NCBI GenBank assembly: GCA_964058845.1
Contig: CAXKVR010000220.1
Location: forward strand, 1 to 64,000
DNA: 64,000 nt
DNA from: Carex sylvatica
Taxonomy: Eukaryota > Streptophyta > Magnoliopsida > Poales > Cyperaceae
Direction: 5' to 3'
A model generated the notes under the pieces. It did no database searches and was not told where the DNA came from. It saw nothing but the letters and a program-made list of their open reading frames with translations. The position numbers and the translations under genes are program-made. Shown here one piece after another: positions 11,371 through 22,570 of this stretch (the stretch's first letter is position 1; the number at the start of each line of letters is the position of its first letter).

Positions 11371-12529
11371 CCTTTAAATAGGCTACACCAGCATTTTCTC
11401 TTTTCTCCCCACTCATTTTCTCAAATTTACACTCTCTCTCCTCCCAACCTAATTTCCTTCCAATTTTCTCTTTTTTTTTCTCCATATTTGCAAGTAAATC
11501 CATATATTTTTTTGAAAATTTTATTTATTGTGTAAAATAGTTATAGATTAGTCCAATTTAGTTAGTAAGTACCAAAATTAGTATAATGTAGTTGTAATTA
11601 GTGTTAATTAGTTTTAGTTAGTTTAGTTAGTGTTAAATAATGTTAATTAATTGTAATTATGGTTAATTAATTACGGTACCGAATTTAGTGGTAATTAGTG
11701 TCAATGTAGGTACCAAAATTATTTGTAATTAGTGATAATTAAGGTACCAAAGTTAGTTTTAATTTTATTTTGGATTTTTTATTCCAAAATTTTACAGTAA
11801 TTAGTGTTAATTAGTTGTAATTAGGGTTAATTAATTAAGGTACCGAATTTAGTGGTAATTAGTGTTCATTTAGGTACCAAATTAGTTGTAATTAGTGATA
11901 ATTAAGGTACATATTTAGTTTTAATTTTATTTTAGATTGTTTAGTCCAAAATTTTACCATAATTAGGGTTAATTAGTTGTAATTAGTGTTAATTTAAGGT
12001 ACCGAATTTAGTGGTAGTGTTAATATAGGTACCAAATTAGTTGTAATTAGTGATAATTAAGGTACCAAATTTAGTTTGAATTTTATTTTGATTTTTTTCC
12101 AAAATTTTACCCTAATTAGCATATTTTTACCGCAATTAGCGTATTTCAACATATTTTTATCGCAATTAGCGTATTTTAGCATATTTGAGTATATTTTTGC
12201 TTGTTTTAGCATATTTGACCTGAATAAACATATTTTGACCACAATTAGCGTATTTTAAGCCAATTTGAGTATATTTTGGCTTGTTTTATCCTATTTTACC
12301 CAAATAATTTTTTTTTTGCATATTAGCATAATTTAGCATATTTTAACCGCAATTAGCGTATTTTAGCATATTTGAGTATATTTTTGCTTGTTTTAGCATA
12401 TTTTACCCGAGTAACATATTTTTTGCATATTAGCCTAATTTAGCTTATTTTAGCATATTTTTACCGTAATTTAGCTTTTTTTTTCATATTTTTCCAATTG
12501 TAGCATGTCTAAATTTTTTTTACTATAGG
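11371..12529 (+). repeat. Promoter, leader and repeat-filled 5' intron of a PMD transposon gene
   Basis: A TATA-like CTTTAAATAGGC at about 11370 is followed by a pyrimidine-rich leader (11396-11475) and a putative donor (GCAAGTAAAT, about 11489). The next kilobase holds two tandem-repeat blocks. At 11560-12075, a unit of roughly 160 bp contains AAGGTACCGAATTTAGTGG and occurs three times. At 12105-12500, irregular units contain TTTTAGCATATTTGAGTATA. An acceptor-like TACTATAG stands directly before the ATG at 12530. The splice boundaries are inferred. Confidence 0.55.
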
Positions 12530-13925
12530 ATGACTTGGGGACGGCCTAGAAGACCACCACCAATCAACCCTGATCTTGAGCCCATTCCCGTGAATAGCAT
12601 GGAATATTTCAGTTCTCTATTATGGATGAGTCACAGTGAGTACCGAGTCTCACTGGCATCTGTTGAGGTACTTGATTACTTTTTAAGTTTTAATTTTTGT
12701 CGAGTTCGCATATTTTTGGTTTTTTATGTTGTATGCTTTTTTCAACACAGAGTCAGGATATTGTAGATGCCAGGAGTTGGCATCCTAGTATGCAGTACTA
12801 CCCGTCGATGGACCGGTATTTGCAAAATTTGGGGTTGCACCATTTGGTCGATATTATGGAGTCGGAGAGTAAGGCCATTAATGGGTCCCTCATTGCAGGA
12901 TTAGTGGAGCGATGGCGCCCCGAGACACACAAGTTCCACTTACCATTTGGAGAGATGATAGTGACTCTTTAGGACGTGAGTGCCTTATGGGGTTTGTCCT
13001 ATCTAGGGAGAGCCCGTTGGTGGCATATCTGACCCCACTGATACTGATGAGGTGGCGATTAATGACAGACTCACAAAGCTGTTGGGAACGGGAGGAGATA
13101 TACGCAATAATGGTGGGAAGTCCAGGTATTGTCTAAAAAGGATGAAGCTGCGAGCTCTATTTGCGGGAGGTATGCATTGGCATTCCACATAGCTCGATAT
13201 TCATAGGTACTCATACAAACTATTCGTATTACATTTATTTTTTACTCTATTTAATGCCCAAAAATGAGTTGCTTTCTAATTTCGACATTACAGATACACA
13301 TGGGGCTTCATGGTGGACCTATTTGGTTCTATCATGTTCTCTGATTCAAACAGTGATACCATCCCGGTGATGTATCTAGAGCTGCTGCGAGACCTTCAGT
13401 CGTCAAGAAAATACAACTAGGGTGGGACTATCCTAGCACAGCTTTACTTCAACCTTTGCCAGAGTTGCAAGGTCGGTATGCTCTTCCTATCTTATTTTAA
13501 ATATTTTAACTTATCCCTGGCGGGTAATATTATTTAAATTACAGCCGGAAAATAAGGCTATGTACGGGCTGGTACTTCTACTGTAGCACTGGTCATGGTT
13601 ACGGCTATCGGTGGGGGTACCTGAACCAAATGAAGCGCCAGATTGGGGAGAGCTTGATGGTGATGAGTGTCCGGCATTTGGCAAGAAATGGTACGAAAAT
13701 CACGACTACAACAACCAGCCTCACGGAAAGCCCCACCGCAGATTGTAGCGGATGATGAGGAGATGTGACTTTACAGGGGTTCGCTGGTGTGCTTCTGGAT
13801 AGTTGAGCACCACTATCCAGACCGGGTGCACCGTCAGTTTGGATATCCTCCACTCATCCCCACAGATTCAGATGTCCCGAGATCTGTGATCAGGAGTCTA
13901 CACGGGTAAGTTATGTTCTTTTAGC
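12530..13925 (+). pseudogene. Plant mobile domain (PMD, MAIN-like) transposon gene, decayed
   Basis: Exon 1 (12530-12666) encodes MTWGRPRRPPPINPDLEP..., ending at a GT donor. Exon 2 begins at 12751 after CAACACAG and contains LVERWRPETHKFHLPFGE, the hallmark of the PMD family, known both as MAIN/MAIL host proteins and as cargo of MULE and Ty3/Gypsy transposons. A CAG-to-TAG-type nonsense codon at about 12970 is followed by DVSALWGL in the same frame, then frameshifts. Later PMD pieces are legible at 13290-13460 (YTWGFMVDLFGS, LYFNLCQSC) and 13620-13860 (HHYPDRVHRQFGYPP). It is too broken to make a full product. Confidence 0.8.
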
Positions 13926-14040
13926 ATTTTCTACTTAACATTAGTTTTTGGCTTAAAATTGCAACTAACATATTAATTACAGGACGACCCACGGTAATCA
14001 CCCAGGTAAAGATTGGCGTTTGTATTACTTGACGCCTTGC

Positions 14041-14215
14041 GACATTCAAGCTCCTCATTCCTACTTAAGATGTGCTCCTTCTAGCTGGTTGCACTGGTCC
14101 GTCTTGCTGGAGTGTTGTACCAGATGGCCCTGCTTGCGCTTCGTTAGCCGTACCAGATGGCCCTATGATATTCAAGCTCCTCCTTCATACTTGAGATGTG
14201 CTCCTTCTTCGCTGG
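14041..14215 (+). repeat. Two direct copies of a ~50-bp unit
   Basis: 'Attcaagctcctc-ttc-tactt-agatgtgctccttc' occurs at about 14043 and 14168, 125 bp apart. Between them GTACCAGATGGCCCT occurs at 14115 and 14151. Together they look like a decayed local duplication in the tail of the PMD transposon. Confidence 0.65.
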
Positions 14216-14553
14216 GTAGTACCTGAAGGCCCTTGCATCCCAACCGCCTCTCCTCCTTCCAGTACTTCTCCGATTGCCTCCCTAAACATCATATATGTAC
14301 TTTCACGGAATGTACGGTTTCTAACTATGCTTCTCCGCGACCTTTGCGAGCTACTTGCCTCTGCCATCTCGCTCATTTTCTATTGCATTTGCTACATTAT
14401 GATCCTCTACAGCCCAAATATGTTAGTTAGTAGCTATTCAAAATTGGTCAAATAAAATATAATCATGGTTGAATGTTACATACCTCGCATCTGCTTGTCA
14501 GAAGTGAAACGACGCGGACGGTGCTCCATTTGCCTACCTTGCATTTTGTTATG
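14216..14553. other. Transposon tail, no gene recognised
   Basis: Open frames exist on both strands. The minus one (14185-14376) starts MSEMAEASSSQRSRRS and is basic and Ser-rich. None matches a family I know. It probably belongs to the PMD element. Confidence 0.35.
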
Positions 14554-16102
14554 TGTAAAGCATATAGACAAAGCTTCAGTACAGCGAGCTATACTTTGTT
14601 TAAAACTTTGATTTAGCTTCCAAATTAGATTGTAAGTATACAACCCTTATCGAATGGTATAATCAGGTATCGATCCACAGAGAACGGTTCAATTCTAGAC
14701 TCTCGCTTTTTCCAGTTAGGTACTAGAAGTAATAAGATGATTTGGTTTGTTTATATTTCCTAAGTTTGATAACAGTAAATGACAGCAATTAAAAGTCTGG
14801 TTTCACTTGATAAAAAAAAACTAAGTTTCCAGGGTTTTAGACTTTATCTTTCAACTCTGCCTCTAATCCCTTCACGCGACTCGTATACCTTCGTATGCGA
14901 TCCGTGTGACGCGACCCGCGTGCTCTCACATGCGAGTCGCGTGGACCTCGAGTGAATGCAGCATGTGTCTGATCTTTAGCTATTACTTGTGTAAGGATCC
15001 ATTGACCGTACCTGAAGTTCCTAAACCTCAACTCTCGTTGTATGACTTAATGAACTTGGTAAGAAAATACAACTTCACCTTCTTATATCTCATAACTCTA
15101 AGAGTATTCAATTCTAAGTCATTTATCTGGTTTACTAAAGGTATCCACTATCTTTCAATAAATGGAAATTTCACTTCTCAGTTACTATTGATCTCACCTC
15201 TCAGATTAAAGATCTACCTCAAATACTTGATCTAAATGCAAGAAACATCAAGGCCTAATTACTAGAAGAGATGCTATAGACATTCAATAGTAGACAACAA
15301 GATTCATTCAAGCAATTTCAATCAAGCAATAGAAAAAATACTCAGACAAATGAACACAAATATAAACTCAGATCTAAACATCATGCATTACAAAACAGAG
15401 TTTCAGACTACATCTTAACCCTAGAAACTAAAAGATCTACTCAGTCATGATCAAGAAAGAAAGAAAGTAAGTAAAGAAAGAACAAATTATGATAAAACCC
15501 GAAGAAGAAAGAAAGATCTGTGAAGCTCTCCAATCTTCACTTCTCAGCTCTCTCCCGCTTCTTCTCCCTTTTTGAACTTCTATTTTCTGATTTTTCTCCC
15601 CTTTGGTTAGTGGCAGAGGATGTCCTTTTATAGCCTTTCCAAACGCCCCTTTCATCTTTGAGCTTTCATCTTTGGGCCTTAATTGAATCTTCATTGGGCC
15701 TCCACTTTCTGCTCTGGAAGACTCCGATGCGGCTCGCGTCAGGGTTGATGCGGGTCGCATCCTAGTTAGTCTGATGCGGCTGGCATCTGTGGTAGCGTCT
15801 GTGTGGTAACGCGGATCACGTGGAATGGATTCGAGTCGCATCGAAGTCTGTTTGATGCGGCTAGCGTTTGTGGTAGCGTCAGAGTGGTAAACGACTCGCG
15901 TCAGGGATGATGCGGGTCGCATGCACAGTCTCAGATTATTAGTTATCTTCTGATTTTGCCAATTTATCTGCAAATAAGAATGAAAACGCAACAGTACCAC
16001 ATTCTATAGATATTCAAATGTAATAGATGCTATTTAATTGTTTAAAGCACAAATTTTGGTACGGAAATTGGTCTGAATAATAGATCAAATATGGTGATAT
16101 CA
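14554..16102 (-). mobile_element. LTR of a Gypsy-like retroelement (copy A)
   Basis: About 1.55 kb bounded by TG (plus 14554) and CA (16102). On the minus strand a purine tract (GGGGGAATT, plus 16103-16111) stands directly before the LTR start TGATATCACC, so this is a 3' LTR read on the minus strand. It shares structure and blocks with copy B at 26123-27726: 'gtatcgatccacag-ga', 'cctaaacctcaactstcgtt', 'ttggtac-aa-ttggtc-gaat', and the end GATATCA. A TATA box (CTATAAAAGG, plus 15624-15633) lies just downstream of a GC-rich cluster of short palindromic words at 15720-15930. The open frame on the minus strand at 15437-16000 is a by-product of that cluster. Confidence 0.7.
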
Positions 16103-16111
16103 AATTCCCCC

Positions 16112-16480
16112 AAACTGAACTATTGCTTGTCCTCAAGTAAAGAGTAATGCCCTAATGAATGCAAAATGTAAAAACTTAAATGAGTTATTGATATCAGGAT
16201 CGTTTGAAAATCATTTGAATAACAATTTGAACATGTCTTAAACCAATTTTAATTCACTCCACATACTGACCACTTAAACCTCTCATTTTGAGATGTTTTG
16301 ATAATCGTAAAGACGAATCACTCAAATATAACAATATCATTCTTTAACTGAAGCTATACCCTTAGTCATGGTAAATTATACAAGTTTAACGCCCCCTAAA
16401 CTTGGTTCAAGTTTGGGTCAGAAAGTTACGGACTTGGTGTGTTGGTATATGCAAAAATCATCTTATGTCTTGTTTCCGCT
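16112..16480 (-). other. Interior of the copy A retroelement, no gene
   Basis: Low-complexity AT-rich sequence directly inside the purine tract of LTR copy A. It has no recognisable coding frame. Confidence 0.4.
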
Positions 16481-16484
16481 TCGG

Positions 16485-17668
16485 GTCTAATGCACTATGC
16501 TCCCGATCAATGGGATATAAATCAGTGGATCAATAGGCCAAATACTCTTCCCAATCAATATTGAAATCCCGAACAACATGAATAACAAGAAGACCCAGAA
16601 CAAGACCCACCATACCAAGACCAATTTCCACAACAATTTCTAATACTGGTCAAATATCAACCACCTCAAGGCACCAAAGCACAAATGGATTGGATTTGCC
16701 AACAACTCTATGCACAACGTATGGAGGCTCAAGAGTTTAGAACCGAAATGAGAAACGAGATGAGGAACATAAGTGATCGAGTCGACCTCAATGCAAAAAA
16801 TATTGGCTTGCTTCGTGACTCACAATCGAGTCTCACATCTCGATTCATAGCGGTGTATGGAGTTGCTTCAAGTACTTCGGATCCTATAGAAAAAGAGGAA
16901 CCTCAACCCACTAGTCCATCACGTCAACGAGGCAACGAGTAGCTAATTTTGTAATTTAAATATAATTTGTTAATTTGGTTGCTATGAACTTTTACTCTAT
17001 TAGTTGCATATTTAATTTGAACTTTAATTAGATTTTAAATTGTAATGTGAATTGTTTGAATTGCTTGTGTTTTGTTTAAATTTGATGAATTGTGAATTTT
17101 AAGGGTTAAATTGCATAATTATTATATCTTATGAATTGTGAACTTTTGATAGGATTAAAATGCAAAAATGTCATTTGCATGAATTACTTGAATTGCTATA
17201 TCGTGAAAATTTGTTGATGGATGATGATATGTATAATTTGTAGGAAGTGATGTAGGAAGTGATATAAATATGTATGATTTGATAACTTGTCGAGTGTTAA
17301 ATTACAAAATTGTTGAATGTCTATACTTGTATATCTTGGAACCTCGATAAGTTATATGGAATGTTGAATCGCATCAAATGAATTGAATTGTGTGCATATG
17401 TAAATATGTATGAATTGATAAATCGAATAACAATTTTGGTTTTTGGAAGAATATACCCTCAATTATAATTTATCGGTATAAGATTACAAAATTGAGGGGG
17501 AGTGCATGTTTTGATGGGGAGCACTTTGAAAATGTTTTGGAAGAATATACCCTTATTTTTCTCCCTTTCGTCGATTTCCAAAAGGGGGAGAAATTGGTAC
17601 CAATGGCTAGACAAATGCAAATCTTGAATCATGCATTTACTCGCATTGTATGTTTTTGCAAATCATCA
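16485..17668 (+). pseudogene. 3' interior of a Copia-like element
   Basis: Plus-strand frames near 16490-16942 are interrupted but include an open stretch (16685-16942) for a Gln/Glu-rich, coiled-coil-like peptide beginning MDWICQQLYAQRMEAQEFRT. The rest is AT-rich and non-coding, with GGGGGAGAAAT-type purine stretches (near 17497 and 17585) of the kind seen upstream of 3' LTRs in plant Copia elements. It leads directly to the LTR at 17681. Assignment to Copia rests on that context, not on a named domain. Confidence 0.4.
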
Positions 17669-17680
17669 AAAGGGAGAGAT
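17669..17680 (+). other. Polypurine tract of the Copia element
   Basis: AAAGGGAGAGAT stands directly before the LTR start TGTTGG, the position and composition of a plus-strand priming site. Confidence 0.65.
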
Positions 17681-18957
17681 TGTTGGTTGTAGCAATAATC
17701 TTTTTCGTCTATTTGACTAATTTGAAAAAACATACAATTATTGAATTTTATGATTTCTTTTGGTTTTTAAAAATATGTAGGTTCAAGTAAAATGAAATTG
17801 CAAAATGAAATACTTGGACTGAAGAAATCATAAAGATGCTTATCAAGAATTTGAATTGTAAAATCAGAAGCTTAGTAAAGTAAGTCTGAGGTTGTTTAAA
17901 CATGGGTAAAACATTGGTAACGTTTCAGGCATGTCTGAAACGCTGAAGAAATAATTGATCAAACTCAGAAAATAAAATAAAACGTTGTAATATTTTTATG
18001 AAACGTTAAAATATTTTAAGTTGTCAGAACAGCTGTAGTATAACTGTGCAAATTAATATGAAACGTTACAACATTTTACAAACTGTTGTAACATTTTAGA
18101 GAAGTTCAGAACTGCTCAATACAGCTGTCTACATTCTCCCTTAAACGTTGCAACGTTTTGTGAAAACGTTGTAACGTTTCAAGCATGCCAGAGCTTTAAG
18201 CACAGCTGTATCAGAATTCAAAATGAAACGTTGTAACATTTTTATAAACGTTGTAACGATTTAATTAATTCTGAGCTTTAGAAATTCATTTTTTGATCAA
18301 GTTTGAGTCAATGCCAAACGTTACATAACGTTATACAATCGTTGGTAATGTTTTGATCGATTAGCTGAGCTATCAGAAAATTAAAACCCTAAATCATATT
18401 TTGAACTAAAACGTTGTAACGTTTTAGCTCACTTAGCTCATTTTTGAGCTGTTTCTATAAATAGGGCTTTGGGCTTTCTTCCCAAAGCATCTAAGCCGAC
18501 CCTAAACTTCTAAAACGCAATTTTCTGAGAGCTTTAGTTACTCCATTGTTGTGATAGCTTAAAACTTCAAAATCTCTCAAACAACCTCAAACCCACTTCA
18601 CTAATCTCAAGTTAGATTAGATTAGAATGATCTATTGAGTATTTTTCTTGAGTAACTTAAACTTAGAGACCTTGTTCTCATCTCTAGGAGGCCGTGTGAA
18701 TTCCCTTGGTTGTAAGGGCTCGCCGGATCTTGTTCTTAGTTGGCCGATTGACTTCCCGCTTGGATTGTAAGGGCTCAACGGTTCACAAGTTGTAATCCTT
18801 TCATATTGGGTAATAGAAAGGCGCACCTAGAAAAGGTTGCGAAGCCCCGGAGACGTGGGCCTTTGTTTTGCCGAACTCCGTTATCATCCCGCATGTCAAA
18901 TTTCTCTAAACTCTTCTATTTACTTTTAATTGCGATTATTTTCTGTTTTTAAGAGCA
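17681..18957 (+). mobile_element. Copia LTR 1 (plus orientation, 3'-truncated)
   Basis: Begins TGTTGG after a purine tract. It is related along much of its length to LTR 2 (28654-29761, minus): shared blocks include 'gggctcaacggttcacaag', 'gggtaatagaaaggcgc', 'cccggagacgtrggc' and 'tctctaaactct-ctatttact'. U3 holds about 15 copies of AACGTT-type words at 17915-18430, then a TATA box (CTATAAATAGGGC, 18455-18467). The last 200 bp or so of the LTR, with the expected CCAACA end, is missing; homology stops near 18957, where the opposite-strand Copia pol begins. Confidence 0.75.
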
Positions 18958-19213
18958 ATTAGTGATGCCCCAAATTCAACAGTATCTACCGACTCTTCTT
19001 CACTAGCAATGGTGTGTACAGGTCGAGGTTCATGTGTTGTCCCCTCACTTGATCCATTGTCTTGAACTTGCTTGTTCTTGTTGGTGTCCTCATCCTCTTT
19101 ATTTTGTTGTGAGACTTCAACACCTATAAAATTATTTCCTTTCTCAACCGATAGATTAGCATTTTCATCAAATTTGACATGTACCGATTCCATTATAGTA
19201 TGATGTTGAAGTA
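18958..19213 (-). pseudogene. Copia pol fragment: integrase C-terminus and spacer
   Basis: The minus-strand frame (18936-19193 and upstream) reads TIMESVHVKFDENANLSVEKG, then an acidic/polar spacer (NKEDEDTNKNKQVQDNGSSE) like that between integrase and reverse transcriptase in plant Copia. It is the direct continuation of the integrase that breaks off at 23323: the 4.1-kb Helitron lies between the two halves. Reverse transcriptase and RNase H are absent; the element ends at the junction with LTR 1. Confidence 0.8.
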
Positions 19214-19556
19214 TCTCTCCTCTATATTATGCACCTTAAATTGAATTGGATGATAGAAAATTGTGTGGCTGGAATTTGTTGATCTAAATTCGGATTGAAT
19301 CTGAGCCATCTAAACAAATAATCTGCCTTCTTTTGATTAAATACACTCTTTCTCTGTGTAGAAGTTTAAATTTAATGAAAAGTATACCACCACACATATT
19401 GTCACATAGATCCGCAAAATTTTTGTCGCTGATCCGTAAAAAAAAAAATCTCCTGAGCCGTCCCGCTCCCCGACCCTTTCTTCCCAAAGAAAAACAAACC
19501 CTAATCGGAGACCCTATCTTTCCAAAGAAAAACCTAATCGGAGACTTTCTTAACTA

Positions 19557-20137
19557 TCAAAGGAGAGAGAGAGATGGAGAGAGAAGAGTGCTGCAGCCAG
19601 AAGTCAGGAGGTGATGCGTCGACGCCGACTTGCCGTACCACTGCATCAGGGCCTCGCACTTGTCGTCGCAGGGGTCAGAGACGGGTTCACCAACAGCGGC
19701 GAGTTGATCGGCAATATTACTCATCTTCTCAAAAAAATAATTCAAGGTTGACCGCCTCGGGTGGTTGTCTGGAGGAGTCGACGCAGCTCCATGACTTTGG
19801 CCGAGTAAAAGTCGATCCTGTTTGTGCCATGCCAGAAAGCAAGGATTGTCGATTTGTTGCTCACCGACCTGAATCTTCTTGTCAAGAATAGTAGTCGAAG
19901 AATTCAGGTATGCTCCTAATCCAAAGCCATCAATAATCGGTTCGATTTGGGATCTCCACGTAAGAAAATTGCTACGATCCAGTTTGATAGAATCTGGAAT
20001 CGTGATTTGGATCACTGGTTCAGGTGTAGGGGAAGGGATAGAGGGAACTCCATTTGCCATTTCTTGCTAATCTTGGTTTTCGATTTTTGATTTTTGCTGG
20101 AAGAAAGAAGAAAGTAGATTTGGGGGCTCTGATACCA
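19557..20137 (-). pseudogene. Copia gag fragment with primer-binding site
   Basis: On the minus strand MANGVPSIPSPTPEPVI... leads into KLDRSNFLTWRSQIEPIIDG and PCFLAWHKQDRLLLG, the N-terminal gag pattern of plant Copia. An apparent internal deletion joins this to NYFFEKMSNIADQLAAVGEP further along. The primer site TGGTATCAGAGC (initiator Met-tRNA) lies at 20126-20137 (minus). No protease or polymerase follows. Confidence 0.8.
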
Positions 20138-20624
20138 TGATAACAAACAGAGAATGTATTTAGACAGAATTGGAAAGAATGAATTTTATTGATTACTTTG
20201 ACTATCAACATACACAAACCAGTGCAAGGCTGGTACAACCTCTAAATGGTACATACTTCTAGCAAAGAAAATTTGTAGCAGAAAGTATTTCTATATATAA
20301 CAATTTTAAGAACTCCCTGTTCAAAAAGCCACATGTTATACGTACCATCACAGCTGAAAATTGGATATATATCTATAAAAAATACTTCTGTTTTATTAGA
20401 AGGTGCTAATTTCTAATACAAATTGTTTGTGTGGTATTTTTTTTTTAATGGTGCTTTTCTTCTTTTACCAGTCAATCAAACCACACAAAGGAGTGAGCCT
20501 TTCGACATACCTTTTAATCTAGAGAGAAAAAGGGGACTGAACAAAGCAAAACCAATCATATAAATTAAAACACCCACCTGATATATAGACATAATGAGAT
20601 AGAAGTTGAGAATGGGATAAGACA
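20138..20624 (-). mobile_element. Probable Copia 5' LTR adjoining the gag fragment
   Basis: Directly outside the primer site the sequence starts (plus) TGATAACA, giving the LTR end TGTTATCA on the minus strand. A plausible outer edge is ATAAGACA at 20624 (minus TGTCTTAT), which makes about 490 bp. The outer boundary is a guess from the TG...CA rule, with no second LTR to compare. Confidence 0.4.
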
Positions 20625-20635
20625 TTGATTGTTCT

Positions 20636-21557
20636 ATGGAGAACACAAGCTCCAATACCTATTTGACTACAAACACCTCTAATTTCTTAGACCAATCTGC
20701 AACTCTCCAAATGGAGTTCGGGCAACCCAAAGAAAGCCTTCAAGCTATGGGTTTAATGGCGCAAGTACACATCACCAGCGCATACCAGTCAGGGGTACCG
20801 GTATCATTTTGTAATTCTGGTTATATAACTTCAGGGAAGCAGGATTTACCTAAAGTCTGGGTTAATGAAGAGGTGCATAACTGCATATATATAACTTCTT
20901 CTTTTTTTATTTGTGTTTTATGCTTATTATTGTGTTATGGGCACAAGCATTAATTTTAGTTTCTGTTCTTCTTATGGTTTCTTGGAATTAACCAGTATCT
21001 CTACATATATTGATATATACTATAGTTAATCCCATTTGGTTATTACTCTTTTGTCCTTTTTCTTTTTATCATAAATAGAAGCACTTTGTTTTGTTATATT
21101 CAGTTTGTATCTATTATACTTGGTGAAACAAAGAAATTTCAAAAGGATAATGTAAAATTATTCAGGTTGATTTATCAACAATGATCTTAATTTCATTTCT
21201 GTTATCTGGGATAAAATTGTATAGTAGCTCCTATAAGTTATCAAATTTACTTGTTATTTGACAAACATGGAACAGGCGATGCCTGAGTCCGTTGTCACAG
21301 CTCCAAAGGAGAAAAGGCTGACAGGAAGGCAATATTTTGAGAGTGGAAGACATTCCACGGTAAGCCTCAATATTATTTTCCTGCTTTATCATCTTTACTA
21401 AACATGTAAATAATAATCTTGCTTGTGAGATTCTCGATTCCTTCACAGCTTTATAAATTTGATTTTCGTTTCTGTTGGAGCACAGAAAGGGGCAACTATG
21501 GTTGCAGAAGGCTCTGAGGAGGAAGAAGAAGACATCGACTTCAATGAATATTTTTAA
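20636..21557 (+). CDS. Chimeric gene: novel N-terminal exon joined to RWDD1-like exons
   Basis: Three exons, 20636-20872, 21276-21359, 21486-21557, all with GT-AG borders and phase 0, give 130 aa. Exons 2-3 encode PESVVTAPKEKRLTGRQYFE and KGATMVAEGSEEEEEDIDFN. These match what I know of the C-terminal region of plant RWDD1/Gir2-type proteins (RWD-domain partners of DRG GTPases), which continue with another acidic stretch. Here a stop follows, and a GT next to it (21559) suggests a lost splice site, so the original end is cut off. Exon 1 (79 aa, ending LPKVWVNEE) is not the RWD domain and I do not recognise it. The gene lies wholly inside the Helitron, as captured fragments do. Whether it is expressed is unknown. 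Confidence 0.55.
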
Positions 21558-22309
21558 GGTAACTCTTGACAAAAAAAATTGCTGGTTGCTAATTGCTACA
21601 AGTCTCTATTTATTAGTATTCATTATAATAGTCTCTTTGGTGTTTGGTGAATACACCGTGGTTAGTCAAGTCTCTAAGAATGAGTTCTAATAAATTAATT
21701 GAAGAATATACAAATTAAAAACCAGTAAAACTACTAAGCTGACTAGCTAGGTTTTCTTCAAGTTGCAATTCTATGTACAAATTGACACTTTACAATCAAA
21801 AATTGCTTTCTGTTTGGATGACTAAACAAACTCTTATAATGTATATCTTACATAACTTTTTTTAAAGGTTAAAAATTTTCTTTACTTTCTTGTTTTAAGA
21901 ATGTATGGAAAATAAATAATTTTAGGGTGCTAGGCAGTTGACTGGGTACCATTGAACTGTTACTGGTGCCATTAAAAATAATCATATAATTCAAAAGGAG
22001 ATCATACTGATGCTGGTTTAAAAGGATTTGTATCAAGATTTGTATTTAATTGCATACTGGTGTTCGTTTCAAAAGGAGATCATACAAATTACAGTGGCAT
22101 TAAAATAATTATTTTCTTTGTAATTTTTTTTTTATTATCAATCTTGATATCTAACTTAGAACAAATTATGAAGGTTTTGATGAACCTGTAAAAACACTTG
22201 AATAATAACAGTTATTGTCAGTCTTTAGTTGAACCATTTATTTCTACTATTACTTGAATAATAACAGCTATTTTCAGAGCATTTAATTGCTTGTTAAGTT
22301 CAATTCAGG
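21558..22309. other. Helitron interior, no gene
   Basis: AT-rich. Short repeated strings ('aaaaggagatcatac' near 21994 and 22071; 'cttgaataataacagctatt' near 22197 and 22252) suggest small internal duplications. Confidence 0.5.
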
Positions 22310-22570
22310 AATCACATTACTGTACCAGATGGAAACAATGCATAAAACTGATACCATGATGATGAAATGGGGATTGGTGCGCATATAAACTGGTACTGGT
22401 ATGCATAGGAACTGGTACTGGTACGGTTCAGACCTGGTAAAATACCGAGAAGACACAACGTGGTGAACAGGTATGGGAAGACCCGATACTGGTACTGTTC
22501 GGATCTGGTAGTCTGGTACAGCTTGAAGACACGGTACTGATACGGTTCTGACCGGCACTGGAATAACATG
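22310..22570. repeat. Block of reiterated 'ggtactggtac' words
   Basis: About ten copies of CTGGTACTGGTAC-like and inverse words in 260 bp, which produce spurious ORFs on the minus strand. It resembles the interiors of the hAT-like elements elsewhere in the window, but I find no clear terminal repeats or target duplication. Confidence 0.6.

Noticed and set aside
15437..16000. 187-aa minus-strand ORF, Arg/Ser/Thr-rich
   Set aside because: It is in an LTR, its repeats mirror the GATGCGG words, and it has no family similarity.
17905..18435. Possible CRISPR-like array (repeated 14-bp words)
   Set aside because: The words are irregularly spaced and palindromic, the sequence is plant nuclear DNA, and they lie in a retrotransposon LTR.
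20126..20137. tRNA-like sequence TGGTATCAGAGC (also at 28640-28651)
   Set aside because: Only 12 bases complementary to initiator Met-tRNA, placed next to LTR ends: primer sites, not tRNA genes.
22283..22569. Two overlapping 85-91 aa minus-strand ORFs
   Set aside because: Produced by reiterated 'ggtactggtac' words; no protein-like composition.
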